This document shows, in pieces, positions 33,700-46,168 of a stretch of DNA of 64,000 nucleotides. The position numbers were made by a program, and so were the translations under genes. The first letter of the stretch is position 1. The number at the start of each line of letters is the position of its first letter. Origin of the DNA: Sarocladium kiliense (taxonomy: Eukaryota; Ascomycota; Sordariomycetes; Hypocreales; Sarocladiaceae); NCBI GenBank assembly GCA_030734395.1, contig JAUZTG010000048.1:62001-126000 (forward strand), in the 5' to 3' direction. The notes beneath the pieces are model-generated. The model ran no database searches. It was not told the DNA's origin and was given only the letters and a program-made list of their open reading frames with translations.

Positions 33700-35997
33700 A
33701 TGTACGAACGGACCATCCATCTGGGCTCGCGCCTGCACTACCCAGTGACCGTCGCGAAGCTCCTCAAAAAACCGGGCGATGAGATCAAGAAGCAGGATCA
33801 CATCATGATGTACAAGTTCCAGTGGAAACGTATGATTGATGACGAACACTGGACCAACGAAACTACATATACTGAATTCGAAAGCTCTGTCGATGGCGTT
33901 ATCAAGGAGTGGCGGATCAAAGAAGGCGATGTAATCCATGCGGATATGGTTGGCCTCGTCGTTGAGGAGACTTGCCCGCATGAAACCCAACTGTTCGGCA
34001 TGTGTACTGTGTGCGGTGCCGACATGACTGAGGCAAATTGGGCGAGCGAGACGGTCGAGACGGACCGTGCTAATATCAACATGAGCCACGATCATACCGG
34101 CCTCAAGGTCAGCCAGAACGTCGCGCGCAAGGCCGAGCATAACGCGCAGAAGACTTTACTACGACAACGCAAGCTCAGCCTTGTAGTCGATCTTGACCAG
34201 ACGATCATTCACGCTTGTGTGGATCCCACCATCGACAAGTGGAAAAATGACCCGTCTTCACCTAATCATGCCGTTGTGCAAGATATCCGCTCTTTTTGGC
34301 TCGACGACGCGACGGGAGGACAGACATATTATATCAAGCTTCGACCGGGTCTGCAAGATTTCCTCGAGGAAATGTCCACAATGTACGAAATGCATGTATA
34401 TACTATGGGCACGCGAGCATATGCTCAGAACATTGCGAAGTTCATCGACTCAGACAAGAAGCTCTTCGGCAATAGAGTCATCAGTCGAAACGAAAACGGA
34501 GGCAACTCAACCAAACAACTTCAACGCCTGTTCCCCGTCAGCACCGATATGGTTGTCATTATTGATGATCGATCTGATGTCTGGCCCAACAACGAGCGTA
34601 ACCTGATCAAGGTGGTACCCTTTGATTTTTTCAAGGGCCAAGGCGATCTCAACTCACCTTTCGCCCCTCAGCATCAGAACGCGACACCAGCTAATGCCGC
34701 AACACCGGAGACTAGTAAAGCTGTAGATGGAAATAACATCGATGGCAATGACCAAGAGAAACCATCTCCAATCGAAACGTTAGGCAAGATTGGGGCAGAA
34801 GACGAAGCTACTTTGTCGACGCAAAAAGAGGAACACGACAAGGCGATTGAGAAGCAAATCAATGAGCGACCGTTACTCCACATGCAAGAGGAGCTTGACA
34901 AGGAGAGCGACTCCGGCTCATCACAAGCTCCAGACCCTGAGCACAGACCCCAGCTTCTCGTCGATGACGATGAGGAGCTAGTCACGCTTCAAGATCATCT
35001 TACGGACGTGCACAAAGCCTTCTACGAAGCTTACGACCGGAATCGCCAGGAGCGAAAGGAATCAGATCAACCACAGCATCTGCCTGGACAGACAAAGCTT
35101 AGGCGGAAGTCGATGGATGATGGAGTGGATCTTTCCCTTGTTCCGGACGTCGGGGATGTCATGTCGGAGCTCAAAACCAGTGTACTTGAAGGCCTGGTGC
35201 TTGTCCTTTCTGGTCTCGTTCCGCTAGGCGTCAGCATCGAACAATCTGAGGTCGGAAGACAGGCTCTCAGCTTCGGCGCACAGGTCCTTGACGAAGTGTC
35301 AAGCAGCGTCACACATCTAGTTGTTGCGACATCACGACCACGCACAAAGAAAGTCCAGCAAGCAGCTAAGATCCCGAGCATCAAGATTGTGAACCAAAAT
35401 TGGCTCAGCGACTGCCTCAGTCAATGGCGCCGCCTTCACGAACAGCCCTACCTAATGGACATCCTTGACATCGATCGAGGTAGACGCGACGACACGGCGG
35501 ACTTAGTTTCGGAAGATGATGGTAATGTTGTCGCTGACGACTTTGACTGGGCGGCTGGCGTGGACGAAGAGCTCGATGCACTTATGGAGGAGGACAGTAG
35601 CACTGATGATGACGGCGGAGGTGATGACGACGACGACAGCAACGCCTCAGAAAGTGATGCTGCAGAGTCGGAGGATGGAAGTCAGGCTGACAGCGAGCCC
35701 AAGGGTACTAAGCGAAAGAAGCCCGCCTCCGCGGATGAGTCCGACACCGAAAGCGTGCTTGCCAAGAAGCAGCGACTAGCACGCAGCCGTGGAGCATCTG
35801 CCCTCCGCTCCGTGCGCACAGCCAATGGCGCGAGTGATGGCAACGGCGCCGACAATGAGGAGAAGGTTCACAGCAGCCTCCCTACGCCTGGCCCTACTGG
35901 CGACGAGGAAGACGGTGCTGTAATTAATCCAGATACCCAGGAGGACTTCGATGATGATGAACTAGAGAAGGAACTTCTTGCGGAGTTCGAGGCGTAG
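33700..35997 (+). CDS. FCP1: RNA polymerase II CTD phosphatase FCP1
   Basis: Single exon of 765 aa. The first true ATG is at 33700 (MYERTIHLGSRLHYPV); the frame is open upstream to 33628 but lacks an ATG. The N-terminal 110 residues form the lipoyl-like FCP1 domain (LLKKPGDEIKKQDHIMMYKF; GVIKEWRIKEGDVI). The catalytic DxDxT motif is VVDLDQTIIHAC with D164 and D166. The FCPH domain continues through MHVYTMGTRAYAQNIAKFID and VVIIDDRSDVWPNNERNLIK. A BRCT domain spans about residues 487-590 (TSVLEGLVLVLSGLVPLG to NQNWLSDCLSQWRRLHEQPY). The tail is acidic and serine rich and ends DEDDELEKELLAEFEA-like, the TFIIF-binding type of C-terminus. FCP1 removes Ser2 phosphates from the Rpb1 tail so that polymerase is recycled. 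Confidence 0.96.
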   Translation: MYERTIHLGSRLHYPVTVAKLLKKPGDEIKKQDHIMMYKFQWKRMIDDEHWTNETTYTEFESSVDGVIKEWRIKEGDVIHADMVGLVVEETCPHETQLFGMCTVCGADMTEANWASETVETDRANINMSHDHTGLKVSQNVARKAEHNAQKTLLRQRKLSLVVDLDQTIIHACVDPTIDKWKNDPSSPNHAVVQDIRSFWLDDATGGQTYYIKLRPGLQDFLEEMSTMYEMHVYTMGTRAYAQNIAKFIDSDKKLFGNRVISRNENGGNSTKQLQRLFPVSTDMVVIIDDRSDVWPNNERNLIKVVPFDFFKGQGDLNSPFAPQHQNATPANAATPETSKAVDGNNIDGNDQEKPSPIETLGKIGAEDEATLSTQKEEHDKAIEKQINERPLLHMQEELDKESDSGSSQAPDPEHRPQLLVDDDEELVTLQDHLTDVHKAFYEAYDRNRQERKESDQPQHLPGQTKLRRKSMDDGVDLSLVPDVGDVMSELKTSVLEGLVLVLSGLVPLGVSIEQSEVGRQALSFGAQVLDEVSSSVTHLVVATSRPRTKKVQQAAKIPSIKIVNQNWLSDCLSQWRRLHEQPYLMDILDIDRGRRDDTADLVSEDDGNVVADDFDWAAGVDEELDALMEEDSSTDDDGGGDDDDDSNASESDAAESEDGSQADSEPKGTKRKKPASADESDTESVLAKKQRLARSRGASALRSVRTANGASDGNGADNEEKVHSSLPTPGPTGDEEDGAVINPDTQEDFDDDELEKELLAEFEA

Positions 35998-37324
35998 AAC
36001 GCAGCCTCATAGGTGTTCCCGACTAGGTGGTCATTCATTCCACAGTGAATATGTATATATCGAGGGAAATGGGTTTGGAGGGGTTCAGCGCTGCATCATC
36101 GAAAGGACCATGAACGACGCGATGCGAGTTCGGCGCTGGTTTTCTTGTTTGATTCGACCTCATCATGATCTCCTTCTTTCCTCGCTATACCAGCTGACAT
36201 GCGATCTCAAGCATCCTGCGCGAAGGACTATTTCAGGGCATGGTGATGTAGAGCTGGGTTAGGCATTTACAAGGGGAGTTGGAGTTTGGTAGCCTGTTCA
36301 ATTGATCTTTCGTCATGCTGAAGAAGACGGAGTCTTGGGAAGAGGAGTGTGCAGAGCAACAGGCGCTGCGTATCATAGTGGACACAATCGTGTTATGAGG
36401 ACGTTCGCGAACTGAAGCAAACAAGTTAACTGCGGGCGTTGCCCGTAGTGAAAGATAAAGCATGTCGAACGACTTGGCTCATGTGAAATGCATCACCAAT
36501 GTGTCCTGACCCACAGCTTGAGGTAGGTAGTCCAACTCAGAGCTCTCCAATCTGGAGACGAAATTGGTGTTATTGGGGAGGAGACCTTCTTCTCTGCGTC
36601 GACTCTTGCTGAGCCGTTTCTCTTGGGCTGATGTGGCTTGTAGCGGAGCGGACTTCGAACCTGACTCCAGGACAACGCTCCCCCCAAGCTCCTACAGAAG
36701 CACCTCTCTTCGGTGCCTGTACCCAAGGATTGGGTTCCTTCACCGTCACTACTCAGGAGAATAGCAAGCAACCAGGCCGGCCAGGTTGACTCGGGGTACA
36801 TACGTAACAACCCTTCTCGCCCTCAAGCACAGATGGGCCAAGCTTGATCAGTAGTCCAGTAGAAGAAAAAGCCGGAAAACAGCATAGACAACCAAATATT
36901 AGAGCAGGCAAGTTTATGAAAGGCCAATTTCCATGTTCGAGGCCCTCTGGCCGCGTGCCCTACGCATTTGCGGACTCCGGTCATATTGCGAACACGGCTT
37001 GCGGACCACGGAGGCGGACACGGAGATACGCCAGCGGAGTGGCCGTTATCTCACTCATCGTGTCTGACGCCACATACCGTCCAAAGAAAGCAACTGCGAG
37101 GCGAATTAATGCAGTCTTCAGCCAGCCTGTCTTGGGTCACGGGTGAAAGCTCCACCGCGTAACACATGTACAAATAATTGCGATGCGACTGTAAGAAGTG
37201 ATGGGGATTCTCTTGGGATGGTTGCTAGACCAGACCAACAGCAAACTGCAAGCCTGCGAAGAGCGTATCAAATCAAGCTCACACCCATACGTCCTTCCTC
37301 TACGATCCTGTCTCCCGAGAGACT
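35998..37324. other. Intergenic region FCP1 / SDR
   Basis: 1.33 kb. Only short unrelated open frames on both strands are present, with no domain-like content. It contains the FCP1 3' UTR and the promoter of the next SDR. Confidence 0.45.
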
Positions 37325-38331
37325 ATGATGTCTGGCAAGAAATACAACCCTGACAATGATGTCCCTTCTCTTGAGGGCAAGACCATCTTCATCACAGGAG
37401 GTAACGAAGCCACTATCTTCTCCAGAGTCACGAAGACCACTGCTGATAGACCACAGGAACCGGAGGCATAGGCAAAGAAACAATTATCCAACTTGCCAAA
37501 CACTCCCCTTCGCATATATTCTTCACCGGTCGCAACAGGACCGCCGCCCAGTCCATCATCACTACTTCCTCAACCCCTTCAACGACCGTTACATTCCTCC
37601 CGTGCGACCCTCACTCTCTCGCCTCCGTCCGCGCCACCGCAGCAGAGTTCCTCTCCCAAGCTACCCGCCTCGACATCTTCATCGCAAACCTAGGCACACA
37701 CTCCGAGAAGGCCACAATTACGAAGGACGGCTACGAAGTCCACTTCGGTCTCAACCATTTGCACAACACCGCCTTCCTCAAGGCCTTTCTCCCTCTCATG
37801 CTTGGAACTGCACAAAAGCCAAATTCAGATGTCCGCTTCATCTCACTCACCTCCCAAGGCACCGGCCTCCACCCCCGTCAGGGCATTGACTATACCTCCG
37901 TTCGCAACTACCATGCCTTCGATTGGTCCCTTCCAATGGGCGGATCCTGGGCCCGCTACGGCCAAAGCAAGCTTGCCAACGTTCTCATGGCGAAAGAGCT
38001 CGCACGTCGATACCCCCAAATCACCAGCCTGGCGATCCATCCAGGCGTCGTCGAAACAGCATTCGTGAAGGACATGAGCCTCTTCAACAAGACCGTCACG
38101 CGGACTTCTCAAGTTCTCAAAGGCGGGACAATTCAACCGCACGAGGGGGCCCATAATAGCTGCTGGGCGGCGACGTCACCAGAGGTGAGGAGGAGGCTGG
38201 AGGAGGATAAGGCCGCAGCCTGGTTTGAGCCGGTGGGTATAGTGGCGAAAGGAACTGCGAAATGTCATGATGAGAATTTGGCGAAGGAACTTTGGGACTG
38301 GACGATGAAGGAGTTGGAAACCAAGCTCTGA
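37325..38331 (+). CDS. Short-chain dehydrogenase (retinol-dehydrogenase-like SDR)
   Basis: Two exons, 37325-37400 and 37457-38331, giving 316 aa from the first of two tandem ATGs (MMSGKKYNPDN). The intron splits the Rossmann glycine motif, restored as ITGGTGGIGKE. The catalytic motif is YGQSKLANVLMAKELARRYP, the form seen in RDH/WWOX-like fungal SDRs, and it is followed by SLAIHPGVVETAF. The structural NAG is NLG and the following VNHLGHF-type segment reads LNHLHNTAF, so it is a divergent member. A basic residue after the second strand (FFTGRNR) argues for NADP(H). The C-terminus AKELWDWTMKELETKL is typical of this fungal group. The substrate is unknown. The gene is convergent with GRIM-19. 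Confidence 0.85.
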
Positions 38332-38557
38332 GATCGAGTATAAAGCTTAGCATGTTCGGCCTGGTGATTAGCGCTATATTATAGGACAAATGTGTACGAC
38401 GAAAGAGCGGCTTGTTTGTTAAGAAAAGATGCCATTGAGACATGTTACCTCTATTCCATCCATTGGCTCCATAGCCCCCCAAGGAGCCGAGTAGTCGATA
38501 CATATATACAACCACCTCTGTTCTTTCAGGCTCACTGTCCCATTCGTTTCGCGGTGT

Positions 38558-39202
38558 CTATTTCGTCACCTCAGGCGCAAGTGCCAAAGTAGGCCGGACA
38601 AACCTATCACCGTCATGTCAGTAGGCAAACAGGATACGAGGCACCGGTGCCAACATACTTGTCGTTGTTATAAACCTTCCTGTTCTCTCCCAGCAGCGCT
38701 TTCTCCCTCGCCTGATCTGCCCAGAACCTCCTCACCTGGTCGCGGTCCTCCTCAGCCTGCAGGAGAGGAATTAGGTTGATGCGAGCCCACATCTTCTCAC
38801 GCGCAAGCTCGCTGTCAGCGCCAACCAAGTCAGTATTTTGTGCTCCTGCGGGTGTGTTTCCTCGACCTCATCGGGGAGGTTGGTCAAACGTACTTCGCCT
38901 CGCGGATGCCGTGGATCAGCTTGTACCAGCCGTAGCCCATAATGGCGCCCATGCCGAGTAGCAGAACACCAGGACGGAAACCCTTAGCGGGGAGGTTGCG
39001 CTGATCGGATCAACATGTTAGCCCACAGCGTTCTGTTGTAGTGCTTCAGAAACCTCGCCATGTCTACGGCCAAGCTCTTTGAAACACCTCTGCATGAGCG
39101 AATTCAACCACACGAGCCCTTCTAGGTCTTGCATAATTCTCCTCAACGCACCTTGTACTGAATGGGCTCATATCCGCCCTTCGGGGGCATATCCTGCGTC
39201 AT
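38558..39202 (-). CDS. NADH:ubiquinone oxidoreductase subunit GRIM-19 / B16.6 (NDUFA13)
   Basis: Four exons on the minus strand: 39202-39152, 39000-38894, 38811-38659 and 38603-38558, giving 118 aa with all phases closed. The N-terminus MTQDMPPKGGYEPIQYKRNL matches the conserved GRIM-19 opening. One membrane segment follows (PGVLLLGMGAIMGYGWYKLI), then the charged helical part AREKMWARINLIPLLQAEED and RKVYNNDKFVRPTLALAPEV. The protein is an accessory subunit of mitochondrial complex I at the inner membrane, in the Q/P-proximal part of the matrix arm. There is no cleavable presequence, as expected for this subunit. High intron density in a short gene is usual for fungal complex I subunits. Confidence 0.93.
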
Positions 39203-39810
39203 GACGGGCAGATCGTTCTCGCTCCCACGGTCGGGAGGGTCTTTTTCGGTTGGAATTCGCGAAGGAGAACAGCCAATTGGCCTCGCAAGGTTATTTAGAT
39301 ATCGGCACGGCCTCGCGAGGGATCGACTGCCAATACGTGGTGTTGAGTAGTAGTAATTGACGACTGGAAAAGCGACGTCGTTGAGTGGTTGTCAGAGGGT
39401 TGCTGGAGTCGTCGGTTCACGGGTGGTGAAGCTTCATGTTCCGAAGTTGGGCCGGAATCCCGATGACTAAGCAAAATTGAGCCGCTGGTCAATCACGGCA
39501 TAGAGCTGTGCTATGGATCTCCAAACAGTAATAGAATAATAATGAGAATGTCTCCTAATTAAGTTGTCGTCGCTCGACGTATGATCTATACAAATGTACT
39601 GATATGAAGGTACCCAACACTCCCTCTAATCGCTATGCTTACCACCATCTAGCCAGTACAAGCTCATCGCTGTGCTTGAAAAAGAAAAGCACTTGAGTGT
39701 AACCAACACAAAACAAAGTCGCCCAACTCCTCGTCAGCCTACATCCTGGAATAAATGTCCATACCCTGGAGATGCCATGGGCTCGCCTTGTTGGCTCCCT
39801 TGATTTCTCA
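39203..39810. other. Intergenic region GRIM-19 / ATG26
   Basis: 608 bp containing the GRIM-19 promoter and the ATG26 3' UTR. No other feature is recognised. Confidence 0.5.
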
Positions 39811-42800
39811 TCAACCCATTGACTTCAAAACCTGGCTCCCAAGGGCCCTTCCTTGAGGAGTAGCACTGAGTCCCTTTGCACTGAGTTTCGTAGTCATTGC
39901 ATCTGGGTCTGGCTCGTCTCTGCCAATGAAGGCCCAGCTTTCTTCCTCGTCGACATCTTCCTCTTCATACTCATGCACTTTGGCATGAACACCGCGGCGC
40001 TTGATGATACTTCGCGCGTACTCGAGATCACGGTATATGCACTGAATCGCCGTCTCAACACCTTTCTCCTAAAGATTTGTTAGCATGTACCATTTCGACA
40101 CTTCCGGAGGTGGAATATAGACATACCTTGCGGATCTCCTCGCCTAGAACCCGCGCCTTGACAATCATCCTCTCGTTCCGTGTCGCCTCCCACAAAGCTC
40201 GTCCAAAAGCGTTCGTACCCCATTTCTTCACCCAGACCCCTACACCCAAATCCTCAACCCTGCTTGCGAAGAAATACTGGTCTCCAAAGAATGGCCGAAT
40301 GATGGTCGGAATTCCAGCACGCAAGCTTGCGCCTGTCGTTCCCGAGCCGCCGTGGTGCGCAGCAGCATCAATCTGCTTGAACAGCCAGTCATGCGGTGCA
40401 GACTTGATGACGTGGATCTCTGGGGGCATATCTGGTTCCTCGGGTCGTGACTTGGAGGGATCGTCCTTAGGTGAGATACGATCAGACCAACCCTTTGACA
40501 AAATACAGCGGACATCGGCCTTGAGGACGGCATCGATTACTTCCCGTGTCATCTTGGGTGGGTCGTTGACGATGATTGAACCAAAACCGACATATACAAG
40601 CTTCTTCCCATCATCCCTGGCTTTCTTGATGAAATCGGATAGCTCCTTTGGCGGTTCGTAAATACCACCCTCATCAAGGAACCAGTAACCAGTTACACGG
40701 ATCCAATCCGAAAAGTCGAGGGGCGGAGCAACCACACTGGGGCTGAAATTGTACAAGAATGGAACCTTATTAGGCTGCATCTTTTCGAGGCTGGTGTTCG
40801 GGAGGCCAAGCGACTTGTTTCGCCATCGATTGATTTGGTGAGCTGTGGCCTTCCAGAAGATATTGTCGAACATGACGTACGTCATGTAGTTGTAGGCGCC
40901 ACCCATCTTGTTCTGAGGCATGATGAATGCATGAGGGTATGCTCTTGTCCGTGTCCAAGGCATGGTAAAGGCACGGAAGTAAGGAATGCCGAGTTTCTCC
41001 GCAATGTGAATGCCAGCCATCGCTGACGGAGACTCAATCAAGAGGTCTGAGCCTTCGCACGCCTTCACTGTTGAGTCGAGAAGCTCGTCTAGCCACCCTC
41101 GGAATGACGAGTTCGCTTCACGCAAAAAAGCCCAGGTGAAGGTTCCGTTCTCGATACACAGACGCATGAGCTCACCTGGGTCACCTTCAACGCGAGCAAA
41201 TTCGATTCCATGAGACTCGATCCAGCCCTGGAACTCGGCATGTGTAGCAATACGGGGTTTGTGGCCCTCGGCCAGTAGACCCTTGCACAATGCGATGTAC
41301 GGCTGAACGTCTCCTCTGGAACCAATCGTGAGGCAGGTGACCTTCAACGCCTGTGTTGGTTTGAAGTCGAGCCTCGTGCCATCCGTCTCATCAAGGAGAA
41401 TAGGCGGCGCGTTAGATAAAGTTGACGCTCGTCGAGGCAGTTTTAGCTCGTGGCCTGGGAATTCGTCTTGACGGGCCTCCTTGAGGGCATCACGCTCGGC
41501 CATTGCGTCCTCTTCCTCCATGTGCTCATCTTGGTCAAGCACGCCGGACTCTTTAAGGGCCTTCCTCGTCTCGAGACTTTGGAGCAGAGTCACTGCGCAA
41601 TCGTCACGGACATCGGCGCCGTTGAATTCGAAGAACAGCTCTTCATGTCCTTTGATGACGATGACCAAACCAGCGTACCCGAACCGGAATCCTTTCTCCT
41701 TGTCCGCGTTCTCGATATCTTTAAGTGGGAGAACAAGCTTGGTTCTGGTGCCAGGAAGCAAACTGCGAAAGCAGAAAGTTCGGTCACTTATGTAGATCTT
41801 ACCATAGAGCGGCAAAACTCTGAGGATATAGCCAAAGTATGTCGCCTGCAGCCTTTCAGTCTCTGGTAGTGCAAAGTGGGCGCGGAATCGCTCCATCGAT
41901 GTCTGGACCTTGCCCTCAGAGTCTTCATATAAGTCATCTTCATCAGGTCGTGGCCCCACAGGTTCATGGTAATGCTTTCTGCCACCTTTCCACATGCCGG
42001 AGACCTTCTCAACGTATCCCATTGACTCTGTTGCCAGAAGCGAACTCATTTTGCGACTCGTTTTGTTGAGGTAGTCCGTGAATGCTGCAGCGCGTTGCAG
42101 GGGGTAGGCGCCCATCTTGGAAATGTCCTTCAGGCTTGGCGTTGCTGGACCTTGCCCAGGTCCCAGACTGTCGTAGCTCGTGTCGATCTGCCCAGGATGT
42201 CTACGCTGTCCATCAAAACTTGCCCTTGGAGACTTGCCCTTGGTTTCCCCCGAGAAACCGGGCTGGAGCCGGGTCGGGCTCTGGAAGACCTCGCTGCCTT
42301 TCAGAATCTGGCTGGCTGAGGGGTCGTCACTGGATGATGCGACCAGATTCGAGTAGCTTGGATCTTCCATCGAGGATTGAACGAAGGAGTCTGACGACTC
42401 TTGTCTTTGCTCCTTCGTTTGATCATCCAAGCGGCCTTGACTCTTTGACCGCCGCCTGATGCTTCTCACGCTCCCACTGCGCCTTCCACTAAAACTCCGC
42501 CGGGGTCGGTCTTCTTGCAGAACGCCGGAAAGGTCCAGACTTCTCCTACCCCTGCCTATCTGACGAAGGGCATCAAGGCTCGGCCTTGCGGAGCCTTCGT
42601 GACTGGGACGAGGACTGACTCCTGCAGAGACGGGCGATTGCGGGCTGAGGGTCGCTTTGACCTGGTCCGGAAGCTTCGTTGTACGAAGCTTCGCCAGTTG
42701 GATGCTGTTGTGACTGACGCTACGCGAAGAATGCATCGAAGGGCGGTTTGACGAGACGGCAGCTGGTGGCGCAAGAACATTGTTGGCAGTGCGTCCTCCG

Positions 42801-44346
42801 GAGGAAGCGTCGTCTACCTGGGTCTTCAGGATATTTATGGCTTCCCTCCCAAAACTGAAGAACGAGAAGAAGTACTCCGTAATATTAGCAAGCCGTCCTC
42901 ATAACGTATCAGTATTGGAGCTCACCTCGTCTATGGCATAAGTCTCATCATTATCGACAACACGGATCTTGCAGGTATCTGCAAACTCCATCATCTGAGT
43001 TTCCTCCACATCGATAACGTTTTCGATGGGGAGAGAGATTTTGACACTGTCACCATCATTGTGACTACGAAAGATGACTCTCTGCAAGCTCTTCACCCAT
43101 TCCTTAGCGCTTGGAGCACTATCCGCGCGGAAGTTATAGGATCGATGCCGTGTGACAACCTCAAAGTGCGTAGCATCCCGGTCTTTGTCCGTAACACTAG
43201 CCGAAATGCCGTAGCTCAAGTCGATCTGGCCGAGGGGAAAGTAGAGCTCTGTTGAGTCTCGGTAGTAAGAAAGTACATCCCCCTTTAAACGGAACCAGTA
43301 CCGGTTGTACTTTGGATTCCGCCTGCCACTTTTGGAAAGATAACCTGACTTGGCGACCTCATGCTGCAGATCGTTAGCTTCGCCTCGAGGATAACACACT
43401 CCGAACGATGAGACTGACGGCTTTCTTGGGGAGATATGCGTAGAAGCATATATGTCTGGCGGTAATGTACATGAAGCCTTGTAGTAGGACGCTTTGCAGT
43501 AACCAGCAGGGGTACTCTGGACACCTAGTTAGAGACGGTCTTGCCCCGACACAGGGTGTGCTGTGAGTGGTGGGACTGACCTTGGATCACTTCCTCTGGT
43601 GAGTCAAACTCGAAAATCTGCATCAGTCGTTTCGCCAAAGGCGTTACCTCTCCGCCCTCACTCGTTCTGGCAACCTCAGTCGAGCCTCTGCCCATATCAA
43701 AGCTTGGCCTCGTGGACATCTCGGCACGGGCTTCCAGCATTCTGCTCATAACAGGCGCTAATCGGCTGTCCTCGCGCGTGAGCTTAATCTCTGGGGGATC
43801 CGAGAGGGCACTCTCAGGCTCAATTTCGGAATCTTGTTCCTCGTGGTCATCGCTGTACTTTTCAGTGGACTCGGAAGACAGCTTGCTCTTTTCGCGCTTT
43901 GACTTAGACTTGAATCTGGGCAAGCTCGGAAGAGACTTCAGCAACCGGCCTGAGACCCTGCGCCTATGGTGGCCCTCTTTCTTGTCTTTCTGAGGCTTTG
44001 GTAGAGCAGTCGTCTGGCTAAGATCATGTGAAGGAGATCCTTTGCCCTGCTCTCCGTCCTCGTCCTCGCTGCTGCTTCCATCAAAGCGCTCGGTGAAATC
44101 GACACGGGTTCCAGCTGCAGCGATCAAGCCAAAGATGCTCTGGTTCATGTTCATGAACATGGGAGGGCCCTGACTGGGGGCTAGCTCGTTATCGGCATCG
44201 TCATCTTCGTCTTCGTCCCTGAGTCGTTCAGGAATGTCTATCCTGACATGTTCCTCGCCATGGTGTCTCTTCTGAAGCTTCTTGCTGACCCGGCGAGGGA
44301 CTTGTTGCTGGCTGGGGCTTAGCGTATGATGTGAAGACGAGGCCAT
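39811..44346 (-). CDS. ATG26: Sterol 3-beta-glucosyltransferase ATG26 (UGT51)
   Basis: Five exons on the minus strand: 44346-43581, 43516-43419, 43363-42926, 42874-40127 and 40068-39811, giving 1435 aa. The start is MASSSHHTLSPSQQQ; an in-frame ATG at 44388 would add 14 residues. An acidic/basic disordered leader is followed by a first GRAM domain (EYPCWLLQSVLLQGFMYITA, formed across an exon junction). The PH domain comes next (KSGYLSKSGRRNPKYNRYWF to EWVKSLQRVIF), then a Ser/Arg-rich linker and a second GRAM domain (LQATYFGYILRVLPLYGKIY). The glycosyltransferase has TCLTIGSRGDVQPYIALCKG and the sugar-nucleotide site AAHHGGSGTTGASLRAGIPT. The C-terminus is VETAIQCIYRDLEYARSIIK. The enzyme makes sterol glucosides from ergosterol and UDP-glucose, and in some yeasts and plant pathogens is required for pexophagy. 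The intron 4 acceptor (CGGAG) is weak but phase-fixed. Confidence 0.96.
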
Positions 44347-46168
44347 GATGAAGACTGGGTGCGCGCGCAAGGCGGCACAAAGATGCAAGTGACAATATCA
44401 GGTGGTATTTGGGTTTGTGAGAAGTTCATCAACACTGAATGTGACCAAGAGCTCGAGGATCCTCTTCCGTAGGCCGGAGAGGAGTGGCAGGTATATGAGA
44501 TTCGGGTAGAGAGTAGGTTTGGTGTCTCAACAGACGGGCGTTGTGGTGCTCGTTGTGACTGCGCCGCGTGGGTGTCGGTTGAAAAGGATTAACAAGGACG
44601 GGACGATGCAAGGGACCGAGAAAGGGTCGCAGGATGGCGGTCGAATGCGAGAAGGCGGCGTAGGGTCAGTGGTCTGTATCACGCGCGTGGGATGCGTGTA
44701 GCGAGCAGGGAGGGCACCAAAGATGGTCGTGGTGGTAAGGTATCCAACGGGAGAATGGACGGACGGATGCTAGCTTCGGGACGCCATCGAAGAGGGTCGA
44801 GGTGGATATAACGACCGGAACAGTATCGATAGGGTAAGCGGGTCAGTAGGAGATGTGTATGCCGTCTTGGGAGCAGAAGAGCAGCAGAGGAAATGAGGGT
44901 GACTTGACCGTGCTGGTGATGGACGACGATCAGGTAAAGTAAGGTTAGGGTAAGGTGAGGTACCTGGTTGATGGCTTGAGGGGCAGCACGTGAAGGCGTG
45001 ACGCTGGTTTGGTGGCGGTGATGGGTAGGAAAGAGGTGGGAGAGGGGAGGTGGGGGTGACGGACAGTGCCACCTTGGCCGGATTCAGTGGGTGGATGGCC
45101 GCGGACAGACGGGGAGCTCCAGATCACTACTAGTAGCCAACACCGAACGTCACAGCGGAGCTGTCGCCTTATCTCAAGCCCCATAAGCCAAGACCCTGCA
45201 AAGCATATACCTTCCAGGTTGATGCAGGTAAGGCTTCTTTGATCCAATCAGGTAGAAGAGACAAGAGGTGTTAGGCAGACGTCACAATGTCCTGAGCCGT
45301 CTGTCTGCAGACAGCAGCAGTGTCTCGGGCCAGGCGCGGTAACACAGCCACTGTAAGCTCTGACGACCGACTTGCACCACACCTGTAAGCTACCGACTTA
45401 GGCACCGGTGGAACCCTGGCACCCGCAGTAGGGGTTCATGCCATGCGGACGCTGAGTGGCCCGGGCGTCGGGACCTTCAGCGGCTTTTCCAGCGGTGCCC
45501 GCGCATTCCGGGAGCATCGCGGATCACGCCTTTGACAGCATAGACGCGTCGTGCGGTACAGTATGCATGTGAGAGGCGTTCTTGCTTACCTGCGATAGAC
45601 GCGGCTATTCACAGCATCATGTCTAAACCAAGTCTTTATGGTGATTTCACGCAGGTGTTTCCAGCCTTTTCAGGCTTGAATCACTCTGGCATCCTTCAGT
45701 CATTATAGATGCATCCGGCCCGGGCGGATGACCTTGACGCATGTGACAGTGACGGAACTCCCACCTCGAGCCGCATGAGCCGTGACATCCTTAAGCTGCC
45801 GTGAACCTTATCACGGCTGATCGCACCAAGACCAACATCTGATGACTCGAGCTGCACGATAAGCCAAGAGTCTCGAGTGTGATGCCTGCCTGCATCCCAT
45901 GCGAATGGTTGCTGCAACTCTAAGGGTCCCCTGCATTCGATACTTTTCTGCATTGGAGAACACGGTCCAGAGAACGCGCACTCGGCATTTCACAGCCAGC
46001 CTGCTAGCACTTTCTGTTATTCAAGCAAGATATCGACCTCGGAATTCATGGATCCAGGGCCAGAGAAACCTAGCCTTCGATAGCTGTACTACAGGCAACA
46101 GCTACAACAGTGACACATGCCTTGAAGCCTGTTGCAAATCCTCGGAACCACATATCTGACATCGCCCG
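44347..46168. other. Intergenic region ATG26 / CMR1
   Basis: 1.8 kb, mostly the ATG26 promoter side. Small frames (for example 44770-45072 minus, 45899-46159 plus) are proline/serine-rich or featureless. No gene, tRNA or repeat is recognised. Confidence 0.45.

Noticed and set aside
36630..36670. GGTTCGAAG word on the minus strand resembling a tRNA B box
   Set aside because: Flanking bases do not pair into a T stem and no anticodon arm can be built.
41450..41869. 139-codon plus-strand frame inside ATG26
   Set aside because: Antisense shadow of the second GRAM domain coding region.
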